Shown here: piece by piece, positions 1 through 10,392 of the stretch
Position numbering within the stretch: position 1 is the stretch's first letter
Layout of the letters: each line of letters starts with the position of its first letter
Assembly: GCA_009760885.1 (NCBI GenBank)
Contig: CM019700.1
Span: 878,001 to 942,000 of the forward strand
From: Achatina immaculata
Taxonomy: Eukaryota > Mollusca > Gastropoda > Stylommatophora > Achatinidae
Length of the DNA: 64,000 nucleotides
Direction: 5' to 3'
Translations under genes and position numbers: made by a program
The notes under the pieces: generated by a model
What the model saw: only the letters and a program-made list of their open reading frames with translations
Told to the model about the DNA's origin: nothing
Database searches by the model: none

Positions 1-705
1 GGACAAAACAAAAATAATGAAAATTCCTCTCAATCAAAATGGAAAAATACACATAGAAGGGACAGATATTGAAGAAGTCAATCAATTTGCATACCTTGGC
101 AGCTACATAGACCAGGATGGTGACACCAGAAAGGAAGTTAGGATCAGAATTGCAAAAGCAGCATCAATCTTTAAGAATCTTGAGAACATATGGAATTCAA
201 AAGTTATAAGCACAAAAACCAAGTTAAGACTGTTCAATTCAAATGTAATATCCACCCTCATTTATGCATGCGAAAGCTGGAAAACAACTAAAGAAATAGA
301 AAAGAAATTAGACTCTTTTGAAAACAAATGCCTGAGGAAAATACTCGGTATCAAGTGGAATGAATTCAAGAACAATGCAGAGATAAGACAGATGACTGAA
401 CAATAACCAGTCTCATGGGTGATCAGGAAAAGAAGATGGACATATGTTGGTCACTTGATGAGAAGAAATGATCAGAGAATCCCAAAACAAACTATCAAGT
501 GGAACACAACAGGCCGAAGAAAAAGAGGTAGATCGCGTAAAACTCTGAAGAGGACGTTATTAAGAGAGGCCAAATTAACAGGATTAAAATCATTTGATGA
601 GGCTGAAAGACTCGCCGAAGACAGGAAAAATTGGCGAACTACTTTGCGAGCCCTATGTGACGTCTAACGGCACGGGAAGGATATAAGATATAAGATAAAT
701 TGGTG
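1..705 (+). mobile_element. LINE family B, C-terminal reverse-transcriptase fragment
   Basis: Encodes the C-terminal part of a non-LTR retrotransposon polyprotein: FAYLGSYIDQDGD (the thumb-like YLG motif), STLIYACESWKTT, KLDSFENKCLRKILGIKW, then WTYVGHLMRRN and GRRKRGRSRKTLKRTLL. One TAA at 404-406 breaks the frame where the copy at 32 kb has CAA. The 3' end is AAGGATATAAGATATAAGATAA, an ATAAG-type simple tail (679-700). The element runs off the left edge of the window. It is a dead relic. Confidence 0.85.
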
Positions 706-769
706 ACACCTGGAGCAAAAATTAGGCCATGCCATAGAAACTTTGTTCTTCTTGGCATGTAACCAGTCA

Positions 770-1170
770 GAAGGGCAAACTTGCACACATTAGGATTGAA
801 GAATGGTTCAATTTAACGAAAAGATAGAAAGAATGAGGAAAGCGGGCAAAACCAAGAATGACAGAAAGTAAGATGTGTATGCGTAAATGAAGAACATACA
901 ACAATCCAGTATTTTGATAAACACTCTTTTGAAGGATCACATACAACAACAACACAACAGATTAAAAAAAAAACAGATTAAAAAATTAAACACTTAGATT
1001 TTTGCTACCCTCCTTATAAGAAAGATGGGCACCAAATGCGATCAGATAAACATAGGTAAGCGCAAAATGGAAGCAGGCGATTGACTGAGAAATGAGATAA
1101 AGGAATGATGACAAAGACTGCAATATGATAAACAACATGACGTTATGCCCCAGATGACCAGCCTGCCATG
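770..1170. repeat. Dispersed AT-rich repeat, related to 15.6-15.9 kb
   Basis: Shares motifs such as ACAACAATCCAGTATTT and AGAAAGTAAGAT with 15640-15740 (ACAACAATCCAATATTTCGG). No coding signal. At 15.7-15.9 kb the same family has inverted CAATATTTCGGCAA / TTGCCGAAATA arms, so it may be a non-autonomous element. Ends at a (GA)n tract (1172-1202). Confidence 0.35.
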
Positions 1171-1171
1171 A

Positions 1172-1206
<35 letters not shown>

Positions 1207-1353
1207 TCGATATGCCTAATGTTTAACGAGTGTCTGAACGGACGATACCTGGAGCATAAATAAGGCCATGACACAGAAACTTCGTTACTTTCTGGCACGT
1301 AACTAGTCAACGCAAACAGGCGGGTATTCACGGTCTCCTGCAAATGTCTACAG

Positions 1354-1397
1354 CAGTGTTTCTCAGGTAGGGCATAAGGGGACAGGGGGACAATCTG

Positions 1398-1436
<39 letters not shown>

Positions 1437-1589
1437 GGGGGGGGTAATTAGAATATATTTATATTATACTTTTTCAGAACTTGGTTCACTGTTATGCTTG
1501 GGGAAGGGAAGGGGGAGGGGAAAGGGGAAACATTTAAATCTTTGAGGCGTTGAGACGGGGGCATGATCCAAAAAAGGTGGGAAACACTG
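1354..1589. mobile_element. hAT-like MITE containing a (TA)n tract
   Basis: Ends are CAGTGTTTCTCA and TGGGAAACACTG, terminal inverted repeats matching at 11 of 12 positions and of hAT type (CAGTGTTTC). The flanking 8-mers GTCTACAG and GTCTCGTG agree at 5 of 8, a weak target-site duplication. The interior is non-coding, with (TA)n at 1399-1433 and a G-run. Non-autonomous and old. Confidence 0.55.
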
Positions 1590-1639
1590 GTCTCGTGTAT
1601 ATTGGATAGCAGTAACAACGAATAATAATGGGTTCATAG

Positions 1640-2072
1640 TTGTGAAACTTGTCATAGAAATGACTGGGATGTGGTAGCGGACCTACCAGGAAGAAGAGAA
1701 TACCAGACTGCCATCAAGAACACAGGAACGCGACCGGATATTGTAGTGTACTCCACAGAAAGACAGGAACTAATAATGATCGAGCTTACGGTTCTGTACG
1801 AAACAAGGATAAAAGAGCAGCATCTATTCGAATGTGAGAAGTACAATGATCTGGTCAAGCAACTGAGGCAAGGGGCAGGAGTCAGGACAAAAGTGATAGC
1901 TGTAGAAGTGGGAGCGAGAGGGTTCGTAGCAACTTCAGCATACGACCTATGTAAGCAACTGGACATAAAGGGACCAGCAAGAGCAAGGGTATTGAAAAGC
2001 CTTTCAGAAACAGCAGAAAAGGCCCCAGGCTGGCTGTGGAGTATGCGAAACAAGCATTTAGAACATAAATAA
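1640..2072 (+). pseudogene. Retrotransposon-type PD-(D/E)XK-like domain fragment
   Basis: The 133-codon frame (1671-2072) contains TRPDIVVYSTERQELIMIEL and ELTVLYE. Family knowledge: an RPD(I/L)V...(E/D)(L/V)T pattern occurs in proteins of R2-like elements with a restriction-like endonuclease and in related transposon proteins. Downstream VEVGARGFV and LSETAEKAPGWLW also recur in such proteins. No reverse transcriptase precedes it, so this is a 5'-truncated remnant. An inverted partial copy lies at 7965-8194. Whether the domain ever cut DNA cannot be judged from this piece. Confidence 0.55.
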
Positions 2073-2099
2073 TTTCGTTTGTCACAACCAATACCAATC

Positions 2100-2400
2100 C
2101 TCCGTGGCTGGATCGCTAAAGACGCACTTCAAAAAAGTGCAGTGCCAACTGGAAGATAATGGGTTCAATACCGGGATGAAATAAAAAGGCAACAACTCAT
2201 AAGACCTCTGGGAGTCATGACCAAGAGGGGCACACCCCCCCCCCCCACCCCCTTAGAGTGTCAGGAGTTTAAAAGAGCCGAAACCCTTGTCTGAAATGGG
2301 GGGGGGGGGGTACTTCCTCTAATGATCTGAAGGAGTTATGTTGTTGTTTCGCTCTCTACAGTAGAGAGTTTCCTGCATGCAGGTTACAGACATACTTCAA
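2100..2400 (+). repeat. tRNA-like head plus dispersed 3' module
   Basis: 2104-2180 ends in a B-box-like GGTTCAATACC, suggesting a tRNA-derived SINE head. 2190-2395 (AACAACTCATAAG, AGTTTAAAAGAGCCGAA, CTTGTCTGA, then CTACAGTAGAGAG) is recognisably related to 62370-62545. Two homopolymer runs (C at 2230-2243, G at 2300-2311) interrupt it. It may be the 3' part of the element at 1640-2072 or a separate SINE. Confidence 0.35.
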
Positions 2401-3100
2401 AACGGTTCACGAAAATAAACGACCCATGCAAGAATCAAAGTTTTATAAATAAACGACATAACAGATTTAGCTAGCCGGTGCATGACGAAATCTTAGTTTA
2501 GTTGTTTTTCTGTCTGCAGCAGACGGCCTTGATAATCGGTTCACAGAGAGAACAGCATTCACAAGGTAGTCACAACAGAAACTATTCACAACAGCTATTC
2601 AGACGCAATAACAGCTAGTCTCTATTGGGATAGCATTCACAAGGCTGATTCAACAGAAGTTGTTCACAACAGTTATAAATTCACAAATGGAATAATATTC
2701 ACAAGTCAATCTCAAGTGGGAAAAACATTCACAAGCCAGTCTGAAATGAGATAACATTCACAAGTCAGTCTCTACTGCTACAACGATAAAGTCATTAGCT
2801 CGCTATTTTGTTAACATATTTATTTCTGTTTATGTTCGTGTAATTTTCTCTCCTGCATCTTTCCTAAACAGATATACGGCATCCACACATCTAGATTTTT
2901 TTTTCAGATAAGCAATCTAAACGTAATCTTTAACATGGTTTCTTCTCGAGAATTATCCATCAATGCAGCAAGCAATTATCGCGCATTCTTCGCACTGTGA
3001 GAACAGATCGCTCAAGACCCACAATAACATCTTGTGAACTTTACAAATGGACTGCGAACACAAAATCAAGGGCCAATTACCGTTCATCTCGGCGTCCGAT
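2400..3100. other. Gene-free stretch with degenerate TTCACAA repeats
   Basis: 2520-2780 holds a loose tandem repetition around ATTCACAAG/TTCACAACAG with irregular spacing. The remainder is AT-rich unique sequence. No coding or RNA gene is seen. Confidence 0.4.
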
Positions 3101-3182
3101 AACACGTAGAGAGAGAGGGGGGAGGATGGGAGGGAGGGAGAGAGAGGGAGGGGGAGATAGAGAGGGAGGGAGGGAGAGAGAG

Positions 3183-3725
3183 ACTGACTGATTGATTGAT
3201 CTTTATTTCAAAAGGGTTAAGAATTAGGCACGCAGGCCCGTCTGACATTCTGCCCTTTATCATGCATCTTTCACTCTATTCCAGACATTCTACAAATATG
3301 CTGTTCATGTAACAAACATAATTAACATTTAAGCTGAGAGGCATAAAATAAAATATAACATTTACGTTTCGCTCTTAAACATTCACTCAGTACAGAAGTA
3401 ACTACATAAATATATAAATGACTATCTACTAAACCAAATTTTCGGGACTATTCAGAATAAACAATTAACTGTATTCGGTGCCTGTAAGAGCAGTCTAAAA
3501 TAACTTTTAAGTTTTATGATTCATGGAGTTATGTAGTCGACATCAAATAGATATTGGGAAAGTGTGTAGTTTTAGGAAGGAGTATAATTTATATTTTTTG
3601 ATACAAGATGGGAGGGTATTCCAAAGATGAGCAGCAGAATAACTAAAGCTTTTCTTGTAAAGATCAAGTCTACAAGAAGACATATGTTGTTCAAGCGATG
3701 GCTGCACTTTGGGCTAAATTTAAAC
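3183..3725 (-). mobile_element. CR1/L2-like LINE 3' fragment
   Basis: Read on the - strand, the right part encodes FSYSAAHLWNTLPSCIKKYK, the C-terminal signature of CR1/L2/Rex-type LINE proteins (F..AAP.LWN.LP..). The 3' end (left side) carries a (TTGA)n-type tail, GACTGATTGATTGATC at 3184-3200, next to a GA-rich microsatellite (3105-3182). Strongly decayed. Flanked on the right by (GA)n at 3757-3812. Confidence 0.6.
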
Positions 3726-3751
3726 AGGTTCCATAGATAAGGCGGGGCATG

Positions 3752-3795
<44 letters not shown>

Positions 3796-3814
3796 GAGAG
3801 AGAGAAAGAGAGAG

Positions 3815-4535
3815 GTGTTCGGAGAATTTTCTTTGGGAAGTGAGTCTATTGTCGAGGGCGAATGAGACACGAATAGAAATCTTTAAGTGACTATACTAGA
3901 AGAATATATTCAGTCCTGTGAGTTACCACTAACTGTGAAAGTTAACTAACGGAGGTTACACAGATGACTAAGACTATACCACAATTTTATCAATGCATTG
4001 TCTGCAAACCAGAGTGTGTCATGACATACTGATTTTATCTGCCTCTCCTTATTCATTGGCTATTTAACAAACAAACAAAAAAATCATTCCTTGTGATTGT
4101 CCAAGATTCTCTGTCATATGCATGCTTTTTATGTTATTTATCTATTCTACTCTCTGTTGTCGCTGTTGTTGGCAAAGACATACCGCCGAAATATTGGGTG
4201 TTTTATATGCGTAGAACTGAACCATTAGCTTCTGTCTACATCTACCCTACTGGGCATCTTTCATAGCGAGCATCATCATGCCAGGCAAGAGGGCGGGGAT
4301 GAGACGGGCGTATACATCCAGGAACCCGGGGTTTTTATGACTCATGGAGGTCCTGTTGTCCCTCTATTTTCTCATTAGAGACAAAATTTAGAAGAAACAC
4401 TTTAACCTCAAGTGAACTTTAATTCACACATTTTTTTAAGCAGGAAAGCAAGAAAAATTATTTTATAATCATTAAAAAACTTAACTGTTTAAAAGATTCG
4501 ATAAAAAAAAAAGCTCATAAGTTCTCTATGAGGGG
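3815..4535. other. AT-rich gene-free stretch
   Basis: No ORF with family features. Near 4160-4200 GGCAAAGACATACCGCCGAAATATTGGG resembles the repeat at 15.85-15.9 kb. Otherwise nothing recognisable. Confidence 0.3.
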
Positions 4536-4938
4536 CTGATGTGGCAGTCAGCGACCCATAGCTGACATGCTAGCGTCAGGTTTAACGAACTATAACTGAC
4601 CAATTTCCCGTCCCATCTCTCTGTAACAGGCCTAGTCTGGTTATCGGGTCAAGGGTCGCCGTAGTCTCCATGGCGACGGAGTCTGCTGAAAGAAACAATG
4701 CATACCACCGGCTTTTTAACCTCCACTCACGGGCTGAAAAACAAACCGCTCACCCTCCTACACCATGCTATGCCTCAAAAGTTTCACCACATCGGCTGCG
4801 AAGAACATTATAATAACAATTCTAAGAAGAAGGAGGGAGGAGGAGAAGAAGAGGAAGAGAAGAAGAGGAAGATGAAGGATGAGGAAGAAGAAAGAGGAGG
4901 AGGAAGAGGAAGAGGAGAAGAAGGAGGATGAGAAGGAA

Positions 4939-4970
<32 letters not shown>

Positions 4971-4990
4971 GGAGGAGGAAGAGAAACAGA
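4536..4990 (+). repeat. Dispersed repeat family with 34-bp module, copy a, with GAA/GGA tail
   Basis: Starts GTCAGCGACCCATAGCTGAC, contains GACCAATTTCCCGTCCCA, GGGTCGCCGTAGTCTCCATG and CACATCGGCTGCGAAGAACA, and passes into a GAA/GGA-rich tract (4826-4985). Six further copies lie in this window. There is a single 34-bp module here. Purpose unknown; it may be a SINE-like or fossil coding element. Confidence 0.7.
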
Positions 4991-5370
4991 AGAAGACTGT
5001 TTGAGAGTTACTTTCCGTGTTTAGAAAGGGGTACCTGATAGTAACAGACCCTGGGATCCGACCTGGCTCTTCGTTGCCGTAGTCGTCGTCACACTTATCT
5101 TCCACAGCTCACTGGCAAACGAAGCGTATTAGAGATTGTCGTGGCTTCTCTTGCCGTAGAGCTTAAAGAGAAGCCTTGTACTGCGTCAAGGTCCACGCTT
5201 TTTTGTTTGTTTGTTTGTATGCCCTACATCTTGAGAAAAGCTGTAACGTCAGAATGTATCGCCTCTATCAATAAGAAAAAGAAGAGCAAAAAACACAACT
5301 AGATCCACTGAACTTCAGACGGCCCAGAGAGATAGAAGAAGCCACGCGAGCTACGATATGGCATCCATAC

Positions 5371-6150
5371 GAGGTGTGATCAAAAAGTGTTCAGACTGGA
5401 CGTGTTTAAAAAAAAAAGCTATAACAGTTAGCGATCTGTAATTTAGTCACCTTCGATACAGTCCCCTTCCGAAGCAATACACTTAGTCCAGCTCTGTTTC
5501 CACTGATGGAAGTATTTTTTAAATTCATTTTTTGATTACAGCTGTCTTGCTACTTTCTGTTGTATCTCCTCTAAATCCTGAAATCGCTCTCCACCCCCCC
5601 CCCCCCCTTTTTTTTTCAAGTGTTCTTTTTTAAAAAAATTTTGAGAATAGGAAAAAGTCACAGGGATCGATATCATATGAATATGGTGGTTACTGGACCT
5701 GTATAATGCGTTGCATAGCAAGAAACCGCTACATAAGTTGCGATGCATGGGCAGGCACGTTGTCATAGTGGAACTACCACTCGCCGCTTACATACAACGT
5801 CTGCCTTTTGCTACGAACCGCGTCTCGTAAGCGCCGTAAAACATCATAGTAGTATTCCTTGTTGATTTCTGACCTGATAGAGGATATTCATGATGCACAC
5901 TTTCACTGTAATCGAAAAAAGAAGCAGTCCGCATTGTCTTGAAAATGTTGCAGCTCTTTCGTCCTTTTTTGTTTGGGGGGGGGGTGCCTGGAAGACGTTA
6001 GGGTCTTACATCGCGAAGATTGGGCCTTAGTTTCGGGGTCATACCCATAAACCCACTATTCATCACCAGTTATGATTTAAAAAATTTTTTTTTCCTCGTT
6101 TTCAACGCATTTAAGCAAGTCACAAGAAATCGAAACACGGGCCTGTCTAT
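5371..6150 (-). mobile_element. Mariner transposon, 3' half (catalytic region), decayed
   Basis: On the - strand, fragments spell the mariner transposase core: GDE.WVYGYDPET-type sequence (rc of about 6010-6080), the YDN.PAH motif (rc of about 5730-5790), PYS.D..PCDFFLFSK (rc of about 5640-5700), then GERFQDLEEIQQKVARQL and WTKCIASEGD. These include two of the catalytic Asp positions of the D,D34D class, with several stops. The left end GAGGTGTGATCAAAAAGT is the probable terminal repeat. The 5' half is at 8196-8668, beyond about 2 kb of later insertions. Confidence 0.8.
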
Positions 6151-6487
6151 GTATAGCAGTATATTAGAAGCGTATATCGTTAGCGTGATTTTTGTTTGAA
6201 AGGGAGAAACTTAGCAAAGAGTGATCGGGAAAACCCGATCCTCTGGCTGTCGCTCGAATAGGAAAAAAAAGGCACCGTGCGGCACTTGAACAGACAGAGA
6301 AAAGAAAGGAAAGAGAGCAGACGACAAGGATTAGCAGACGACAAAAGGACTAGGGGACGACAAGATGGAAGAAAAATGACAGTTAGGACTTAGAATCTAC
6401 AGAGAGTTGAAATTTGTATTTCGGTTAGGAAGTTGTAGTTAGTTAGTCTATGAAATGTGTAACTAGTTTGCAATAGCTCATTCAATC
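6151..6487. other. Non-coding filler inside the split mariner
   Basis: Includes a degenerate GACGACAAG repetition near 6320-6365 and A-rich patches. No ORF or transposon core recognised. Confidence 0.3.
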
Positions 6488-6611
6488 AGTCAATCAAGTG
6501 CCGTACCGCGTGGCGTAGGCGATCATTTCTCTCCACAATTCCCTGTATTTAGACTCGATTATGAGATCCGCCGGTGACTTTCTTCCTATCCACACTGACA
6601 GTCCATCCAGT

Positions 6612-6660
<49 letters not shown>

Positions 6661-6838
6661 TCCTCTGTCTCTTCTTCCCTCAATTTTTCCAGTTGCCACA
6701 ATGTGTTCCAATTTTCCTCTTCTCAGAAAATGTCCTACAAATCCCACTTGTCTGCCTCTGATCTTTGCTGCAATTTTCCTTTTAACTCCAAATAGCTCAT
6801 TAGAATAGAATATAGCAGGAGATCCCGTTGGCATTGAA
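6488..6838 (-). mobile_element. LINE family A fragment with internal (CT)n expansion
   Basis: The - strand encodes KIRGRQVGFVGHFLRRGKLE and ATGKIEGRRDRGRQRERERE, clearly related to the GHAMRRGGIENIITTGKIEG region of family A. The GRPRE codons (AGA/GAA) have grown into a (GA)n tract seen as (CT)n at 6617-6657. 3' end at left; strongly diverged from the copies at 7.4 and 14.6 kb. Confidence 0.7.
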
Positions 6839-7327
6839 GTCTTAGAAGATTTGTAGACGCCGGGAACTTGTTCTAGGTGGCTGCCTTGAGGCTTACGTCC
6901 TGAATGTGTGTCCTTGGAATGGTTCGTGCCACTGTCACATTGTCACATCATCTCATCGTCATCCAGTGTACCATTAGAAATCATTATAACCTTTAAGGTC
7001 GCTTCTGTGCTGTTGTTTTTCCCCTAAGAGGAAGTGCGAGCCTGGGCAAAATTCGTCCGCAGACGTAAAGTATGCAGACAACAAGGAGAGTACCACGCAA
7101 AACTCCATCACCATCATCAAGGTCATTATAATTTGATAGCTGTTTCTAGCCAGCTCAGTGGAGCCCGTCATATGGGTACATGCAGCAACAAGTGAATTAA
7201 GAATACAGCTTCATCATGTAGAGCGATAAACGGCTACATCTTGTCAACTGAGAGCACTTTTGGCACAAAACCGGAACTAATGTGAAGAACACTAAATTGA
7301 TGACAACTGACAAAACAAATAAGGCAA

Positions 7328-7329
<2 letters not shown>
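6839..7329. other. Gene-free stretch inside the split mariner
   Basis: Short frames only, without family features. No repeat recognised apart from the (TA)n tract that begins at 7330. Confidence 0.3.

Positions 7330-7381
<52 letters not shown>
7330..7381. repeat. (TA)n microsatellite
   Basis: About 26 TA units directly abutting the 5' truncation point of the LINE at 7382. Confidence 0.95.
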
Positions 7382-7383
<2 letters not shown>

Positions 7384-7918
7384 CCAAGCAAAGACTGCAT
7401 TTCAGAGAATGAGAAACATATTAGCTAACACATCTTTATCAATGAATGTTAGAAAACGAGTCCTAAAATGCTATATTGAACCTATCTTGTTATATGGAAG
7501 TGAATCATGGACAATAGGCACGTCTGCACAAAAATCATTGGAAGCAGCAGAAATGTGGTTTATTAGAAGAATGTTGCGAATCCCCTGGACAGCAAAAATA
7601 ACTAATGAAGAATATATGCGAAGAGCTGGAGAGACAAAAAACCTTGTCAGAAGGGTAAGAGAGAGACAGTGTACTTTCATAGGACATGCAATGAGAAGAG
7701 GGGGCATTGAAAATATTATAACAACAGGAAAAATAGAAGGAAGAAGATCAAGAGGAAGACCAAGAGAAATGATACTGGACAGTCTGACGGGATGGTGTGA
7801 GAGGAGATCACCAACTGAACTGATGGCCTGCATGAAGGATCGGGTACTCTGGAGAAGCATAATAGCCAACGCCAGTCGGCACGGCACCTGATGACGATGA
7901 TGATGATGATGATATATA
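7382..7918 (+). mobile_element. LINE family A, 5'-truncated copy A1
   Basis: Open frame over the C-terminal part of a LINE polyprotein: QAKTAFQRMRN, KCYIEPILLYGSESWTI, AAEMWFIRRMLRIPW, FIGHAMRRGGIE, TGKIEGRRSRGRPREM, CMKDRVLWRSIIANASRHGT. The 3' end has a TGATGACGATGATGATGA tail. It closely resembles copy A2 at 14563-15047 (a handful of residue changes over about 149), so both inserted fairly recently. Confidence 0.88.
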
Positions 7919-7964
7919 TATATGCAGAAAAGTCTCTACTATAGACAGCGGAACAACAACATTT

Positions 7965-8194
7965 TTAACTCCTTCAGATCACCAGAGGAGTCCCCTGAGC
8001 ATGAGGCCTTTTCTGCTGTCTCTGAAAGGCTTTTCAATGCCCTTGCTCTTGCTTGTCCCTTTATGCCCAGTTGTGCTTACATAGGTCATATGCTGATGTT
8101 GCTACGAATCCTCTCGCTCCCACTTCTACAGCTATCACTTTTGTCCTGACTCCTGCCCCCTGCCTCAGTTGCTTGACCAGGTCATTGTACTTCT
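7965..8194 (-). pseudogene. Second, inverted copy of the PD-(D/E)XK-like retrotransposon fragment
   Basis: The reverse complement matches the C-terminal part of the 1671-2072 frame (KYNDLVKQL, TKVIAVEVGA, LSETAEKA regions), with small indels. It lies directly against the 5' half of the split mariner at 8196, so it, or a larger element containing it, entered the mariner. Confidence 0.6.
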
Positions 8195-8195
8195 C

Positions 8196-8668
8196 ACATT
8201 TGAAGATAACTCACGAATAGTAATTTGGCGATTTTGCAGCACAGATGTGTGGACAAGTTCGATATTTTCGTCAGTTTGCCTGGTTGCAGGCCGCCCAGAC
8301 CGATCCCCACTCTCAACACTTTCACGGCCATCTTTGAAACATTTCTACCACTCATGAACTTGTGTGCGACTCATACACTGCTCCCTATAGACTACCTGTA
8401 ACTTTAAACGCGTGTCTTTGAACGTTTCGCCAAATTTCTGACAAAATCCGAAGCAAATTCGTTAATCCATTTTCCCGACATGACAGTTAACAGATTCAAA
8501 TGCATCACAACAAAGCACTACTGCAAACAGACAACCAGGGGAAACATGACTTATGCCACGTGTGCGGTATATGCCAAAGTCAACCTGTACCTATCCGCTT
8601 CCGGTTGTGTCAGCCGGTTTCAGAGTTAAGCCGCCATTCTGGGTACTTTTTTTTATCATATTTAGTAT
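8196..8668 (-). mobile_element. Mariner transposon, 5' half (N-terminal region)
   Basis: Read on the - strand: CMSRTQVHEW, then KCFKDGRESVESGDRSGRP and TDENIELVHTSVLQNRQITI, the N-terminal helix-turn-helix region of mariner transposases, with an in-frame stop after HEW. The right terminus (CATTCTGGGTACTTTTTTTTATCATA, about 8635-8662) is a degenerate inverse of the left end at 5371. With 5371-6150 it makes about 1.25 kb, close to the usual 1.3 kb of a mariner. Confidence 0.8.
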
Positions 8669-8764
8669 GCTTAGTTTTTTGGGTTTTTTTTCATATAACC
8701 ATGCTAAACATGTAGAGGACATATTTAGTGACTGGTAATTCTGCTCAGAGTGAGAAAGACTGAT

Positions 8765-8812
8765 ATAATAATAATAATAATAATATAATAATAATAATAA
8801 TAATAATAATAC
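8765..8812. repeat. (TAA)n microsatellite
   Basis: Runs of ATA/TAA units with one phase slip near 8785. Confidence 0.9.
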
Positions 8813-9769
8813 ACAAGGACAAGAGGAGAAAAAAACGATGAAAAATTTATAACAAAAGTCCCACTGTGATCAATAGATTTTGTCTCGAAAACAAAGCCTG
8901 GGAAATCAAGATAAATCTGCTTATTCAAAATTTATCCTATTTCACAGTATTAATCCTTGTTTAGAAAATAAAATGGAAAAAAAAAAGGTTTGGGGGGTGG
9001 GGAGAGTATGGTATTTTCTAGAAAACAGTTGAACAAATACGCAAAAAACATCAAAAAGTTTAACGTTGAAACCCGTAAGAAAGCAACGAAACTTCATGAT
9101 TAATCTGCCTCTTGCAAAAAAAAAAAAAAGGCGATAAAAATCTATGATTTTAATATTGATGAAGACAAGGCACCGACGACGCTATCAGACAAAAGCATTG
9201 ATTCAAAGTAAAACGAAGCTGCTTAGAGAAAAAAAAGGACGAAACAAAAAAAAAAAAGGTTTCCTTTCAACAAATATATCAAATATGCCATAAGTACCAC
9301 AGACAAAAAAAATGGTTGCGATAACGCTTAAAACGGGCAATTATCTTAAGTGTTAACAAAAGAAGGGAACTGTGGGGGGGGGGGGGGGGGGGAGGGGGTG
9401 GAGCTGGAAACAGTTCAAGTTCTGAATCTTCCACACAATCTTGGTTCACTGATGCCTCTTTTATGTGTGTGCGATGACACGAGTAATCGATCTCCAAGTA
9501 CAGGCGGACCAACGTCTCACTGTGGTACTGCCATCTTCACTGGTCTCCAGTCTTCTCCCCTTGAATGTCTATTAGATTGAGTTGTCTGCCGTTGGAGGGT
9601 TTGGAATGGTTCTCACAAATATTGTTGTTCTTGTTGCTTCTGTTGTTTCTTTTTGGTTTTGTTTTTTTTAATTGTTTTTATTGTTTTTTATGATTCCCTC
9701 CTGAACCATAAATTCTTGTTCTTTGTAGCCAACACTACAGTGATAATGAAGCGCAGATTAGAGAGATGT
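8813..9769. other. AT-rich gene-free stretch with homopolymer runs
   Basis: A-rich sequence with poly(A) runs (for example 9116-9129 and 9248-9258) and a long poly(G) run (9374-9392). No RNA or coding gene recognised. Confidence 0.35.
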
Positions 9770-9915
9770 GTGAACTAGGAACAAAGTAGCAACAGTTTTA
9801 TTTTAACGAGCGCACGTGAGCCTTAATCATACAAAAATTCACACAGGACGAAGAAGTAGAGAGAGAAGATAAAGTAGAAATTCACATCAATGATATGTAA
9901 AAAAAAATGAATGGG
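9770..9915 (+). repeat. Dispersed GACGTTTCGG-type repeat, copy 1
   Basis: AGTAGCAACAGTTTTATTTT, ACGAGCGCACGTGAGCCTTA and CACACAGGACGAAGAAGTAG align with 62868-63030 and, inverted, with 10195-10392. Non-coding family of about 150-200 bp. Confidence 0.55.
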
Positions 9916-10194
9916 AAAAAAAGAAGAGAATGGGACTTTATTTGCTCCCCCCTGCACTAAGCTACTCCTTTCTCACTTGTAGTACACAGTTCAGAACCTC
10001 ATCACAGTGTCACATTACAACCCCTCTACCCCAGCTAGATTACCATTGTATCGCTCTCTCTCCTTCTCCACGGTCCCCCCTCTCCTTATTAACGACCTAC
10101 CAACCACACACCACAAGTCTCCATTTAAAGGTTCTCCGCATTTCACCATGCACATTCCTGAACACAGCCTCCTACAAGCCACAGCTTCTTACAA

Positions 10195-10392
10195 GTCACA
10201 GCTAAGTGCTCCATTCATTTTATTTCATTTTTTTCCATTCATTTTTTTTTACATAACATTCATGTGAACCTATATTTTATTTCCTCTGTCTATTTCTTTG
10301 TCCTGTATGTTTTTTACCATCAAGGCTCACGCCGAAACGTCACAACTTTGTACTCGTTAAGTAATAAAGCTGTTCCTACTTTTTTCCCTAGT
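10195..10392 (-). repeat. Dispersed GACGTTTCGG-type repeat, copy 2, inverted
   Basis: Contains AAGGCTCACGCCGAAACGTC and TAATAAAGCTGTTCCTAC, the reverse complement of the 62.9-kb copy's start, and aligns with 19640-19862. With copy 1 it forms a palindromic pair about 620 bp across. Confidence 0.6.

Noticed and set aside
7471..7887. 138-codon - strand frame, repeated at 14610-15026
   Set aside because: Antisense shadow of the LINE A reverse-transcriptase C-terminus.
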